64,000 bases of DNA from UBA940 sp964464465 (GTDB lineage: Bacteria; Bacteroidota; Bacteroidia; Bacteroidales; Rikenellaceae), in the NCBI GenBank assembly GCA_964464465.1, contig CAYXGF010000001.1, positions 34,025 to 98,024 on the forward strand, in the 5' to 3' direction. Shown piece by piece: positions 1 through 8,340 of this stretch; within the stretch, counting starts at the first letter, position 1, and each line of letters opens with the position of its first letter. Under the pieces are notes generated by a model. The model worked only from the letters and a program-made list of their open reading frames with translations. It had not been told where the DNA came from and did not search any database. The translations under genes and the position numbers were made by a program.

Positions 1-1321
1 CGCAGGCCAAATCCACCGTCGTGCTGCTGCCGATGAACATGTTCACCCACAAGGCATCATCGGACACAGCATACACATAGTTGCCGACCGACGGAATGAA
101 ACGTGACAGGTTGCTCGGACAGCAAGCCGTACCGTACCACGGCCTGCGGTGATGATTGCCCGCCGATTCCAGCGGATTCACATAGAAAAACCGGTCGCCC
201 GAAAGCGATATGCCGGACAGCACGCCGTTGTAGATGCAGCGCTCCATGACATCGACATACCTTGCATTGCCGCTGAACATGTTCAGACGCTGGTTCCAGT
301 ATACCATTCCTATGGCGGCGCACGTCTCGCAGTAGGCCTCGGCATTGGGCAGGTCGTACTGCTCGGTGAATCCCTCGTTCCGGCGCGACGAACCTATTCC
401 TCCGGTGATATACATGCGCGTGCCCGTCACGTCGTCCCACAGACGGTTCATGGCGCCCAGATACTCGTCGCTGCCCGTCGCAGCCGCCACGTCAGCCATA
501 CCGGTGAACATGTACATGTCCCTGACGGCGTGGCCGCTGATATATTTCAAGTCCCGCACCGGATATTCATCCATAAAGTATCCCTTGCTCTGAATCGGCC
601 ATTTCACATGGTCGTGTCCGCGCTGCTCCAACAGCCAGTGCGCAAGGGTCAGATAACGCTTCTGCCCCGTCACTCTGTAAAGTTTCACCAGAGCAAGCTC
701 TATCTCCTGGTGTCCCGGCACCCACACACGTTTGCCCTCGCCGAAAGTGGCGTCTATATGGTCGGCAAAACGAACGGCGGTTTTCAACAGCTTGTCCTTG
801 CCGGTGGCGTTGCGGTACGCTATCGCGGCCTCTATAAGATGACCGGCACAGTACATCTCGTGCATCGTCATGTCGGTCCAGCGTTTGTCAAGGCCGTTTA
901 TTATATAATATGTCATCAGATAGCCGTCCGGCTGCTGCGCTGCGGCTATGACGTCGATGATTCTGTCCACACGCGCTTCCAGCTCGGCGTTAGGATTGTT
1001 GACCAGAGAGTATGCCACTCCCTCTATCATCTTGTAGACATCCGAATCATCATAGAATATGCCCTTGAACACACCCTGCTTCAATCCTGCGGCAACCTCG
1101 AAATTGTCTATGCGGGCGGTGTGTTTCTCGCACTGGTTTATACATGCATCGAGCGATACGGATGCCACTGTGTCGAGCTTCGGGGTCCAGAAAGCATCGT
1201 TAATAGCAACCCGGGAGAAATCTACCGGCAGGTTGCTCTCCAAAACACGGTCCTGCGCATAGAGACTGCTGCCGCAGAAGGCAAATGCGGCCATACAAAG
1301 ACCGATGGCGGAATGTTTCAT
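1..1321 (-). CDS. GH127 beta-L-arabinofuranosidase, C-terminus outside window
   Basis: A secreted glycoside hydrolase of the GH127 (DUF1680) family, which removes beta-L-arabinofuranose from glycans. I translated it from the start codon at 1321; 440 codons are visible and the gene continues past the left edge. The protein opens with a signal peptide ending in LYAQ (about residue 23). The metal and catalytic set matches characterised GH127 enzymes: NEGF (Glu316, acid/base position), CETC (Glu332 and Cys334) and ACCPSN (Cys400, nucleophile position, and Cys401), which together would hold a Zn ion. It has its own Bacteroidetes-type promoter upstream. Substrate is inferred from family; related DUF1680 families may act on other sugars. 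Confidence 0.88.
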   Translation of the reverse strand, partial: MKHSAIGLCMAAFAFCGSSLYAQDRVLESNLPVDFSRVAINDAFWTPKLDTVASVSLDACINQCEKHTARIDNFEVAAGLKQGVFKGIFYDDSDVYKMIEGVAYSLVNNPNAELEARVDRIIDVIAAAQQPDGYLMTYYIINGLDKRWTDMTMHEMYCAGHLIEAAIAYRNATGKDKLLKTAVRFADHIDATFGEGKRVWVPGHQEIELALVKLYRVTGQKRYLTLAHWLLEQRGHDHVKWPIQSKGYFMDEYPVRDLKYISGHAVRDMYMFTGMADVAAATGSDEYLGAMNRLWDDVTGTRMYITGGIGSSRRNEGFTEQYDLPNAEAYCETCAAIGMVYWNQRLNMFSGNARYVDVMERCIYNGVLSGISLSGDRFFYVNPLESAGNHHRRPWYGTACCPSNLSRFIPSVGNYVYAVSDDALWVNMFIGSSTTVDLAC

Positions 1322-1355
1322 AAAATTTATCAGTTTTTACAGTTAATAATTTCAC

Positions 1356-1386
1356 GCAATATACATAAAAAAAACATCATGACAAA
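1356..1386 (-). promoter_or_regulatory. Predicted promoter of GH127 gene
   Basis: On the minus strand, TTTG (1386-1383) is followed after 19 nt by TATATTGC (1363-1356), one base off the Bacteroidetes -7 consensus TAnnTTTG. Transcription would begin near 1349, leaving a short leader before the start codon at 1321. Confidence 0.5.
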
Positions 1387-1401
1387 ACAGACATATAAAT
1401 G

Positions 1402-1433
1402 GAGCGAGGCGGAACAATCGTTCCGCCTCGCTC
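1402..1433 (-). terminator. Strong hairpin ending the ribosomal protein operon
   Basis: A perfect 14-bp inverted repeat (GAGCGAGGCGGAAC and its complement) with a 4-nt loop lies between the tsf stop codon and the GH127 promoter. It is the best terminator candidate for tsf, but the following T run is weak and the 3' UTR would be about 230 nt. I see nothing else in 1434-1660. Confidence 0.55.
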
Positions 1434-1660
1434 GCCTTTGCGCAATGCCTCGTTTGGCAGCTGTTTTTTTAATTTTATTTTATATTATCCGAAACTGCTA
1501 TCGGACAGATTCCTTTTCCGAACCATAACCAACAACCGGCTATTTTCAAAAGTTCATCAAAGAAACAGACCGGAGAAAAACCTCACCGAAGCCCTAAAAT
1601 ACCTGAGGCCCTTGCGAGGGAGCACACCGGAAATAAAACCCCAAACAGCTTCTCCAAAAG

Positions 1661-2482
1661 TTAGTCTATCAGCGAGAAACGTTTGTAAGCTACAACGGTA
1701 GCCTCCTTGTCCGCTTCCTTGATATACTGTTCTACGGTAATCTTGTTGTTCTTAACCAGCGGCTGGCTCAGAAGCGTATTCTCTTTGAGGAATTTGCCCA
1801 CCTTGCCTTCGGCAATCTTGTCGAGCATGGCCTCGGGCTTGCCTTCCAGACGAGCCTGCTCACGGCCAATCTCACGCTCCTTGTCGATAACGGCCTGCGG
1901 ACAGTCCGCAGCCGAAATAGATACGGGAGCCATTGCGGTAGCCTGCATAGCCACATCCTTGGCAACCTGCTCGTCGATAGGCTTGTTGAAACCTACCAGA
2001 GTACCGAGCTTGAAGTTGATGTGCACGTATGCGGCACAGTAGGGAGCCTCGATTTTTGCATAGTAAGGCAGTTCCACTTTCTCGCCGGTCTGACCGCTCT
2101 TCTCGGTAACCATGTCGGCAACCGTAATACCTTCGTCGTTCTTGGTTTCGAGCAGAGTCTGCAAATCCTCTATGTCGCCCTTCACAGCCACTTCGAGAAT
2201 CTGATTGGCCGAAGCCGTGAACTCGGAGTTCTTGGCAACGAAGTCGGTCTCGCAGGCAAGACAGAGCATATAGGCTTTCTCGCCGACTATCTTGGTCACG
2301 ACCACACCTTCGGTAGCGCTGCGGTCCGCACGTTTGTCGGCCACGAGCTTACCCTTCTCGCGGATAATATCTTTCGCCTTTTCATAGTCGCCTTCCGCCT
2401 CCATGAGTGCTTTCTTGCAATCCATCATACCGGCACCCGTCATCTTGCGGAGCTTTGCGACATCAGCAGCTTTGATTTCCAT
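1661..2482 (-). CDS. tsf: Elongation factor Ts
   Basis: EF-Ts, the guanine-nucleotide exchange factor that recharges EF-Tu in the cytoplasm. The 273-aa length is typical. The N-terminus (MEIKAADVAKLRKMTGAGMM, then DCKKALMEAEGDYEKA) is the UBA-like domain with the TGAGMMDCK signature, followed by the core that carries the ETDFVAKN motif near residue 80. The gene follows rpsB by 28 bp on the same strand, the conserved bacterial rpsB-tsf pair, so both are probably co-transcribed with the upstream ribosomal protein genes. Confidence 0.97.
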   Translation of the reverse strand: MEIKAADVAKLRKMTGAGMMDCKKALMEAEGDYEKAKDIIREKGKLVADKRADRSATEGVVVTKIVGEKAYMLCLACETDFVAKNSEFTASANQILEVAVKGDIEDLQTLLETKNDEGITVADMVTEKSGQTGEKVELPYYAKIEAPYCAAYVHINFKLGTLVGFNKPIDEQVAKDVAMQATAMAPVSISAADCPQAVIDKEREIGREQARLEGKPEAMLDKIAEGKVGKFLKENTLLSQPLVKNNKITVEQYIKEADKEATVVAYKRFSLID

Positions 2483-2510
2483 GTTTTCTCTCTTTCTTTT
2501 AATGTGTTAA

Positions 2511-3335
2511 TTACTCTGCGCTCTGCTCGGCAGCCTGCTCGGGCTGCTCGGCAGTAGCTTTCACGGCCTTCTTGATACGCGGCTTAGCCTCTTTCGGAGC
2601 GTCTTTCTCCTTGGCGGCAGCCTCGGCAGCTTCCTTCTCCTTTTCGAGTTTGCGCTCGGTAAGACCTTCGCTTATAGCCTCGCACATTGCATCCAGAACG
2701 ACAGAGATGGATTTGGCAGCATCGTCGTTGGCCGGAATCACGTAATCGATATTGGTCGGGTCGCAGCAGGTGTCGACCATTGCGAATACCGGGATGTTCA
2801 GACGGTTGGCCTCCTTAACGGCATTGGCCTCTTTCTGAACGTCGATTACGAAGAGTGCGGCGGGCAGACGCGTAAGGTCCGCGATAGAGCCGAGGTTCTT
2901 TTCGAGTTTGGCTCTCTGACGCGAGATTTGAAGTTTCTCACGCTTCGAGAAGTTGTCGAAGGTTCCGTCGGCAGTCATCTTGTCGATGGTAGCCATCTTC
3001 TTCACGGCCTTGCGGATGGTCGGGAAGTTGGTGAGCATACCGCCGGCCCAACGCTCGGTGACGTAAGGCATGCCGACAGCCGAAATTTTCTCGGCAACGA
3101 TATCCTTGGCCTGTTTCTTAGTGGCGACGAACAGCACGCGGCGGCCACCCTTGACGATTTGTTTGAGGGCGGCGGCGGCCTCGTCTATCTTTACGACCGT
3201 CTTGTGCAGGTCTATGATATGGATTCCGTTCTTCTCCATGAAGATATACGGAGCCATCTTAGGATTCCATTTTCTTTTCAGGTGACCGAAGTGGGCGCCT
3301 GCTTCCAATAATTGTTCGAAATTAGTTCTTGCCAT
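2511..3335 (-). CDS. rpsB: 30S ribosomal protein S2
   Basis: Ribosomal protein S2 of the small subunit. It starts MARTNFEQLLEAGAHFGHLK, the S2 N-terminal signature, and is 274 aa. The family core ends near residue 225; the remaining ~45 residues are a Lys/Glu/Ala-rich tail (for example KEKEAAEAAAKEKDAPKEA) of low complexity, an extension that Bacteroidota S2 proteins often carry. A 265-bp non-coding stretch separates it from rpsI, long enough for a leader with autoregulatory structure. The start codon is preceded by an A-rich stretch rather than a Shine-Dalgarno sequence, as is usual in this phylum. Confidence 0.97.
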   Translation of the reverse strand: MARTNFEQLLEAGAHFGHLKRKWNPKMAPYIFMEKNGIHIIDLHKTVVKIDEAAAALKQIVKGGRRVLFVATKKQAKDIVAEKISAVGMPYVTERWAGGMLTNFPTIRKAVKKMATIDKMTADGTFDNFSKREKLQISRQRAKLEKNLGSIADLTRLPAALFVIDVQKEANAVKEANRLNIPVFAMVDTCCDPTNIDYVIPANDDAAKSISVVLDAMCEAISEGLTERKLEKEKEAAEAAAKEKDAPKEAKPRIKKAVKATAEQPEQAAEQSAE

Positions 3336-3600
3336 TTTCTTTTGTTTTTTAATTTTCGTTTTACTCTTGACTTCAATCCGGACAAGGTAGCGACTCCGCG
3401 AAACACTGAGACAGTCCGCCGGATTTTCCGCAGTCGGGCAACGTGCCGGTAGTGCCTAAAAAAGACAATCCTGCAAGTTTTCGGGTCTCCGGCGCATTTA
3501 CGCCGCAATGCGGCACCGCATCACGATGGTACGCACTGTCGGCTTAGGCCGCCGGTTCCACGCCCGAACCGTGCAAAAAGGCAAACGCAGATAAAATATA
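3336..3600 (-). other. Non-coding rpsI-rpsB spacer / rpsB leader
   Basis: No convincing ORF. On the minus strand I see several short hairpins (for example ATGCGG/CCGCAT near 3515) and a T6 run near 3460, but no clear intrinsic terminator and no good TAnnTTTG promoter. It may be an S2-responsive leader of an operon read through from rplM-rpsI; this is inference. Confidence 0.4.
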
Positions 3601-3987
3601 CTAACGTTTGCTGAATTGGAATTTGCGGCGTGCACCCGGCTGTCCAGGTTTCTTTCTCTCCACCTCGCGCGGGTCGCGGGTGAGGAATCCGTTCTTTTTG
3701 AGAACCGGACGAAGTTCGGCGTCGATTTCGCAAAGAGCGCGCGCGATACCCAGACGTGCGGCCTCGGCCTGACCCTTGATACCGCCGCCGTCGAGGTTGA
3801 TTGTTATATCGTAGCTCTCCGTAGCGTTGATTACAAGCAGAGGCTGTTTAACCACGAACTGGAAGATATCCAGCGGGAAGTATGTTTCCAACGGCTTCTT
3901 GTTGATGGTGATGTTACCCTTGCCGGGCTTGACGAAGACACGAGCGACTGCGGCTTTTCTGCGTCCTACTGTATTGATTACTTCCAT
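3601..3987 (-). CDS. rpsI: 30S ribosomal protein S9
   Basis: Ribosomal protein S9 (128 aa), whose C-terminal tail reaches the P-site tRNA. It begins MEVINTVGRRKAAVARVFVK (the GRRK-AVARV signature) and ends in the basic KKPGQPGARRKFQFSKR tail with the terminal SKR that contacts tRNA in other bacteria. It lies 8 bp downstream of rplM, the near-universal rplM-rpsI pairing, and surely shares its transcript. Confidence 0.97.
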   Translation of the reverse strand: MEVINTVGRRKAAVARVFVKPGKGNITINKKPLETYFPLDIFQFVVKQPLLVINATESYDITINLDGGGIKGQAEAARLGIARALCEIDAELRPVLKKNGFLTRDPREVERKKPGQPGARRKFQFSKR

Positions 3988-3995
3988 GACCGAAC

Positions 3996-4451
3996 TTACT
4001 TAATCTCGTTTAACTTAATTTCAGTGGGGTTCTGAGCCTCATGCGGATGCTCTGCACCGGCATATACTTTCAGGTTTTTCAGCAGGGCTGCACCCAGACG
4101 GTTCTTCGGAAGCATACCCTTGACAGCCATCTCGACCACAGCGGTAGGTTTTCTTTTCAGGAAACCGGCAGGAGTCTCGAATCTCTGGCCGCCGGGATAA
4201 CCGGTGTGGCGGGTGTATACCTTGTCGGTCATCTTGTCGCCCGTAAGTTTGATTTTGTCGGCGTTGATTACGATTACGTTGTCGCCGCAATCTGCGTGAG
4301 GGGTGAAGCAGGGTTTGTTTTTTCCGCGCAGGATTTTAGCCACCTGAGAAGCCAGACGACCCAAAACCTCACCGTTGGCATCGATAAGAACCCACTGTTT
4401 GGTTACCGTGCCGGCGGAAGCGGAGATAGTTTTGTAGCTTAATGAATCCAC
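3996..4451 (-). CDS. rplM: 50S ribosomal protein L13
   Basis: Ribosomal protein L13, an early-assembling large-subunit protein (151 aa, usual length). Signature segments are visible: WVLIDANGEVLGRLAS near residue 20, the HADCGDNVIVINADKI block and the RHTGYPGG-(Q/L)R motif near residue 90. It is the first gene of the rplM-rpsI-rpsB-tsf group and is preceded by a TACCTTTG promoter element. Confidence 0.97.
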   Translation of the reverse strand: MDSLSYKTISASAGTVTKQWVLIDANGEVLGRLASQVAKILRGKNKPCFTPHADCGDNVIVINADKIKLTGDKMTDKVYTRHTGYPGGQRFETPAGFLKRKPTAVVEMAVKGMLPKNRLGAALLKNLKVYAGAEHPHEAQNPTEIKLNEIK

Positions 4452-4518
4452 CTTGAAAAAGATTTTAGTTAATACTTATTTTATATATTATTCGCAATTA
4501 TCGCTTTTTAACCGGACG

Positions 4519-4526
4519 CAAAGGTA
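4519..4526 (-). promoter_or_regulatory. Predicted rplM promoter -7 element
   Basis: Minus-strand TACCTTTG matches TAnnTTTG and would start transcription near 4512, about 60 nt before rplM. A -33 TTTG is not obvious (GTTT at the right distance). Confidence 0.55.
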
Positions 4527-4644
4527 AGAACATTTATCGAGAATAAAAACTCTGTAAGAAAAATTTATAGCACAGACTCCGCCGTATAAGAAGACTGCAC
4601 ACAAACACCTCTGCCGAGTGCGGCTAAAAGAGATACAAGCCCGC

Positions 4645-5160
4645 TTAATTCTTACTATAAACAATGGTAAACTGCGAATCGGACGACCCGCCCGAAGAAA
4701 CTTTTTTGGCATAGACAGCCGTTGCTCCATCTTTCGACACATAAGAATACTCCTTGTCTAAGAATCCTGATGAATTACGCAGATTGAATCTTTTGCTCAT
4801 TGCTTTTTCAAATGTAGAAGTCTGCATGTAAGCCACAATCTGAGCTGCGGCCAATCCGCTGTAATCGAAAGCATACATCACGCTCGACACCCCTCTGAGA
4901 TGGCCGGAACCATACATTATGCACTCTAAACCGTTGTCGGTATATGTTTTTGCCGTATAATAATACTTCATTACGGTAGACTTCCTAACACCCCATTCGA
5001 TAATCGGCTCGTCGAAATATCCGTTCCAGAACGTCTCCGGCTTAGGCTCTGTCTGCACGGGTTCTGTCGGAAGGTTAATCTCCGGTTCATTGTCCGAGCA
5101 GCAGCAAAACGCCCCCGACACAAGCAGCAACACGGCTGCAAACTCAATCAATCTCTTCAT
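4645..5160 (-). CDS. Small lipoprotein of unknown function
   Basis: A 171-aa protein I do not recognise. It starts with a lipoprotein signal peptide (MKRLIEFAAVLLLVSGAFCC) with cysteines at 19-21, followed by an acidic SDNEPE stretch of the kind that directs Bacteroidota lipoproteins to the cell surface and a Pro/Thr/Glu-rich linker (to about residue 45). The remainder is a single compact domain rich in Tyr and Ser, with no catalytic motif visible. It sits alone between the rplM operon and valS. The valS terminator ends only about 25 bp before its start codon, so how it is transcribed is unclear. The surface location is inferred. Confidence 0.75.
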   Translation of the reverse strand: MKRLIEFAAVLLLVSGAFCCCSDNEPEINLPTEPVQTEPKPETFWNGYFDEPIIEWGVRKSTVMKYYYTAKTYTDNGLECIMYGSGHLRGVSSVMYAFDYSGLAAAQIVAYMQTSTFEKAMSKRFNLRNSSGFLDKEYSYVSKDGATAVYAKKVSSGGSSDSQFTIVYSKN

Positions 5161-5185
5161 TGCTTTTTAATTTTTAGTTGGAAAT

Positions 5186-5218
5186 AAAAAAAGGCGACAC
5201 TGCAAGAGCAGTATCGCC
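5186..5218 (-). terminator. Intrinsic terminator of valS
   Basis: On the minus strand an 11-bp stem (GGCGATACTGC with GCAGTGTCGCC, one G-U pair) with a 4-nt loop is followed by seven Ts. It lies about 90 bp after the valS stop codon. Confidence 0.85.
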
Positions 5219-5257
5219 AGGACAATATCGCAATATTCAATATATCAGACGGGACTA

Positions 5258-5266
5258 CCCCCCCCC
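5258..5266. repeat. C9/G9 homopolymer tract
   Basis: Nine consecutive C (plus strand) in the valS-lipoprotein spacer, about 100 bp upstream of the lipoprotein start codon. Such tracts are prone to slippage, but here the tract is outside any coding frame. Confidence 0.6.
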
Positions 5267-5305
5267 GATAAATATCTATATGTGTGACAGTTGCCAGTCA
5301 TATCG

Positions 5306-7936
5306 CTACATTCCGAACTCTTTGAGGCGCTCGCGGATGGCGGCGATTTTAGCCTCGGCGTCGGCCTGTTTGGCACGCTCGTTGGCAACCACCTTCTCAG
5401 GAGCGGAATTCACGAAGCGTTCGTTTCCGAGCTTCTTCATGACCGAGGCCAGGAAGCCCTCGTAATATTCGAGCTCCTGGGTGAGTTTGGCGACCTCGGC
5501 CGCGGTATCTATCTTGCCGCTCATCGGTATGAAATAACGCGTGGTCTTGACGATGAAGGCCTCGGCCTGCGCCGGTTTCTCGCTCACGGTGCGAATCTCC
5601 GAAAGACCAGCCAGCTTGACAATCACCGGAGCCAGTTCCGCAGGATAGTTCTCGTCGGCAATGACTTCGAGCGCCAGCGGCTCCCTGTTCGGAATGTTCT
5701 TCTGCTTGCGCACGGCACGCACTGCCGTGACAGCCTCCTGCGCCAGCGCCATGCGGGCAAGAAGTTCCGTATTCGCTGCGGCGGGTTCGGGCATGCGGCT
5801 GACGGTGATGCAGTCCTCCGGCTCGCGCTCGGCTATGCAGTGCCAGATTTCCTCCGTGATAAACGGCATGAAAGGATGCAGCACCTGCAACAGTTTCTCG
5901 AAAAGACCTTTCACCTGACCGAGCGTAAGGGCGTCTATCGGACTGCCGTACGCAGGTTTGACCATTTCGAGCAGCGAGCCCGAGAAATCGTCCCAGAACA
6001 GTTTGTACACCGTCATCAGAGCCTCCGAGATACGGTACGAGCCGAACAGGTCGTCCACCTCGGCAAGGGTCTTGTCGAGCAGTGCCGAGAACCACTCCAC
6101 TGCGATGCGGCTGCTCTCCGGCTGCTCAATCCCGCTATCCAGCGACCAGCCGTTGACCAACCGGAAGGCATTCCATATCTTGTTTCCGAAATTGCGTCCC
6201 TGCTCGCACAGAGCCTCGTCGAACATCAGGTCGTTGCCCGCGCTCGAACACAGCAGCATGGCCATACGCACGCCGTCGGCGCCGTACTTGGCTATCAAAT
6301 CGAGCGGGTCGGGCGAGTTGCCCAGCTGCTTGCTCATCTTGCGGCCCTGCTTGTCGCGCACGATACCGGTGAAATATACATTAGAGAAGGGTTTCTGTCC
6401 GCGGTACTCGAATCCGGCCATAATCATTCTGGCCACCCAGAAGAAGATAATGTCCGGTCCCGTAACCAGAGCATCGGTCGGATAGTAATAATTCACCTCG
6501 CGGTTGTCCGGATTGCGGATTCCGTCGAACACGGATATGGGCCACAGCCACGAGCTGAACCACGTGTCGAGCACATCCTCGTCCTGACGCAGGTCGCTGA
6601 GCTGCAAACCGTCGTTGCCCGACTTGGCGCGGGCGAGTTCGAGCGCCTTCCCGGGAGTCTCGGCGACAACGAATCCGCCGCCCGGAAGGTAGTATGCCGG
6701 AATACGCTGGCCCCACCAGAGCTGGCGCGAGATACACCAGTCCTTGATGTTCTCCATCCAGTAGCGGTACGTATTCTTATATTTCTGAGGAACGAAACTG
6801 ATATCGTCGTCCATGACCGCGTCGAGCGCCGGGCCAGCAAGCTCGGACATCGACAGGAACCACTGCATCGACAGCTTAGGCTCTATGGCCACGCCTGTAC
6901 GCTCCGAATAGCCGACATTGTTGGTGTACGCCTCCACCTTTTCGAGAAGGCCGCTCTGACGCAAATCGTTCTCTATCTGGCGGCGGCAGTCGAAACGGTC
7001 CATACCTACGTAAAGACCCACCTTGTCGTTGATAGTGCCGTTGTCGTTGAATATGTCTATGGATTCGAGTCCGTATTTCTCGCCGAGCATGTAGTCGTTC
7101 ACGTCGTGCGCCGGAGTGACTTTCAGCGCACCGGTACCGAACTCTATGTCCACATACTCGTCCCTGATGACGGGTATCGAGCGGCCCACCAACGGAACTA
7201 TGACCCGGGCGTCCGCCGGCAGGTCGGCATAGCGGCCGTCACCCGGATTGACACACAGGGCCGTGTCGCCGAGTATGGTTTCGGGACGCGTGGTGGCCAC
7301 GATGATGTATTTATCGCTGCCCTCTATCCTGTAACGCAGGTAGTAGAGCTTGCCGTGCGACTCCTTGAACACGACCTCCTCGTCGGAGAGCGCCGTGAGA
7401 GCCGCCGGGTCCCAGTTCACCATCCTCACGCCGCGGTAAATCTTGCCCTTGTTGTACAGGTCCACGAAGACCTTGATTACACCCTCGGTGCGGACATCGT
7501 CCATCGTGAAACACGTTCTGTCCCAGTCGCACGAGGCGCCCAGCTTGCGCAGCTGTTTGAGAATGATGCCGCCGTGCTTCTCCTTCCACTCCCACGCATG
7601 GCGCAGGAACTCCTCGCGCGAGAGCGAGCTCTTGTCTATACCCTCGGCTTTGAGCTTGGCCACCACCTTCGCTTCGGTGGCTATCGAGGCGTGGTCGGTT
7701 CCCGGCACCCAGCAGGCATTGTATCCCTGCATGCGTGCCCGGCGCACCAGAACGTCCTGCATCGTATTGTTGAGCATATGACCCATATGCAGCATTCCCG
7801 TCACGTTAGGCGGCGGAATGACTATGGTGTAGGGTTTGCGTTCATCCGGCTCGGAATGAAAAAACTTGTGGGCTATCCAGTATTCGTACCACTTGCCCTC
7901 TATATCCTGAGGCGAGTATTTGTCTGCGATTTCCAT
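5306..7936 (-). CDS. valS: Valyl-tRNA synthetase
   Basis: Class I aminoacyl-tRNA synthetase that charges tRNA-Val, 876 aa (usual length). The HIGH-type motif lies in PPPNVTGMLHMGHML (residues 41-55) and the KMSKS-type loop is KMSKQLGNS near residue 532. Between them is the large CP1 editing domain, and the C-terminal ~70 residues form the tRNA-binding coiled coil (VAKLTQELEYYEGFLASVMK). It is transcribed alone: an excellent promoter sits within the repeat array just upstream, and an intrinsic terminator follows. Confidence 0.98.
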   Translation of the reverse strand: MEIADKYSPQDIEGKWYEYWIAHKFFHSEPDERKPYTIVIPPPNVTGMLHMGHMLNNTMQDVLVRRARMQGYNACWVPGTDHASIATEAKVVAKLKAEGIDKSSLSREEFLRHAWEWKEKHGGIILKQLRKLGASCDWDRTCFTMDDVRTEGVIKVFVDLYNKGKIYRGVRMVNWDPAALTALSDEEVVFKESHGKLYYLRYRIEGSDKYIIVATTRPETILGDTALCVNPGDGRYADLPADARVIVPLVGRSIPVIRDEYVDIEFGTGALKVTPAHDVNDYMLGEKYGLESIDIFNDNGTINDKVGLYVGMDRFDCRRQIENDLRQSGLLEKVEAYTNNVGYSERTGVAIEPKLSMQWFLSMSELAGPALDAVMDDDISFVPQKYKNTYRYWMENIKDWCISRQLWWGQRIPAYYLPGGGFVVAETPGKALELARAKSGNDGLQLSDLRQDEDVLDTWFSSWLWPISVFDGIRNPDNREVNYYYPTDALVTGPDIIFFWVARMIMAGFEYRGQKPFSNVYFTGIVRDKQGRKMSKQLGNSPDPLDLIAKYGADGVRMAMLLCSSAGNDLMFDEALCEQGRNFGNKIWNAFRLVNGWSLDSGIEQPESSRIAVEWFSALLDKTLAEVDDLFGSYRISEALMTVYKLFWDDFSGSLLEMVKPAYGSPIDALTLGQVKGLFEKLLQVLHPFMPFITEEIWHCIAEREPEDCITVSRMPEPAAANTELLARMALAQEAVTAVRAVRKQKNIPNREPLALEVIADENYPAELAPVIVKLAGLSEIRTVSEKPAQAEAFIVKTTRYFIPMSGKIDTAAEVAKLTQELEYYEGFLASVMKKLGNERFVNSAPEKVVANERAKQADAEAKIAAIRERLKEFGM

Positions 7937-7968
7937 GCTTTTGACCTAAGGTAATGATTATAATTGTG

Positions 7969-8000
7969 CAAAGATACGAATAAGCGAGGGCAATGCCAAA
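7969..8000 (-). promoter_or_regulatory. Predicted valS promoter inside repeat
   Basis: Minus strand TTTG (8000-7997), 20-nt spacer, TATCTTTG (7976-7969): a perfect Bacteroidetes sigma-ABfr promoter. Transcription would start near 7962, 26 nt before valS. The whole promoter lies within the first unit of the tandem repeat array. Confidence 0.85.
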
Positions 8001-8130
8001 TTTATTTGAGCATTGCCGAGCGTGAGTATCTTGGGCGTCAGCCAAAGATACGAATAAGCAAAACCGTAAACCGGAATCGATTGCAGAATCATCCGAACGT
8101 GAGTATCTTGGGCGCAGGCCAAAGATACGG
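7969..8130 (-). repeat. Tandem promoter-bearing repeat array upstream of valS
   Basis: Three imperfect ~70-bp units. Each has CAAAGATACG followed by TAAGC (7969, 8045 and 8113), and at the unit junctions GTATCTT...AAGATAC inverted repeats surround the GGGCG(T)CAG core. Read on the minus strand, each unit ends in the -7 element TATCTTTG. The same family is found in the opposite orientation downstream of lon. The rest of 8131-8340 holds the lon promoter and nothing else I recognise. Confidence 0.7.
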
Positions 8131-8267
8131 TTAAGCGGGAATCACCACGGATAACGGCCCGATTCATCTGCTGTTTTTGCAGTTCCGTGTCATAGCGGCA
8201 TGCCACAGAGCCTCCGGCGGCGGACAAATTGTCATATCGCCGGTCCCTTTTCCCGTTTTGCACCTTA

Positions 8268-8301
8268 TTTGCAGAAATGTTACAGTATTTATGTATCTTT
8301 G
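8268..8301 (+). promoter_or_regulatory. Predicted lon promoter
   Basis: TTTG (8268-8271), 22-nt spacer, TATCTTTG (8294-8301). Transcription would start near 8308, giving a leader of about 33 nt before the ATG at 8341. An in-frame ATG-less extension further upstream would lie before this promoter, which supports the 8341 start. Confidence 0.75.
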
Positions 8302-8340
8302 CATTCCGATGCAAGAAGCACCTCAACGCAAACAAAGACT

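Noticed and set aside
149..1528. A 459-codon plus-strand open frame at the left edge
   Set aside because: The minus strand encodes GH127 with intact catalytic residues and a signal peptide; the plus frame has none and runs through the terminator hairpin.
5291..7954. An 887-codon open frame on the plus strand across valS
   Set aside because: It is antisense to an unmistakable valyl-tRNA synthetase; long open frames opposite GC-rich genes arise from codon bias. The translation has no recognisable domain.
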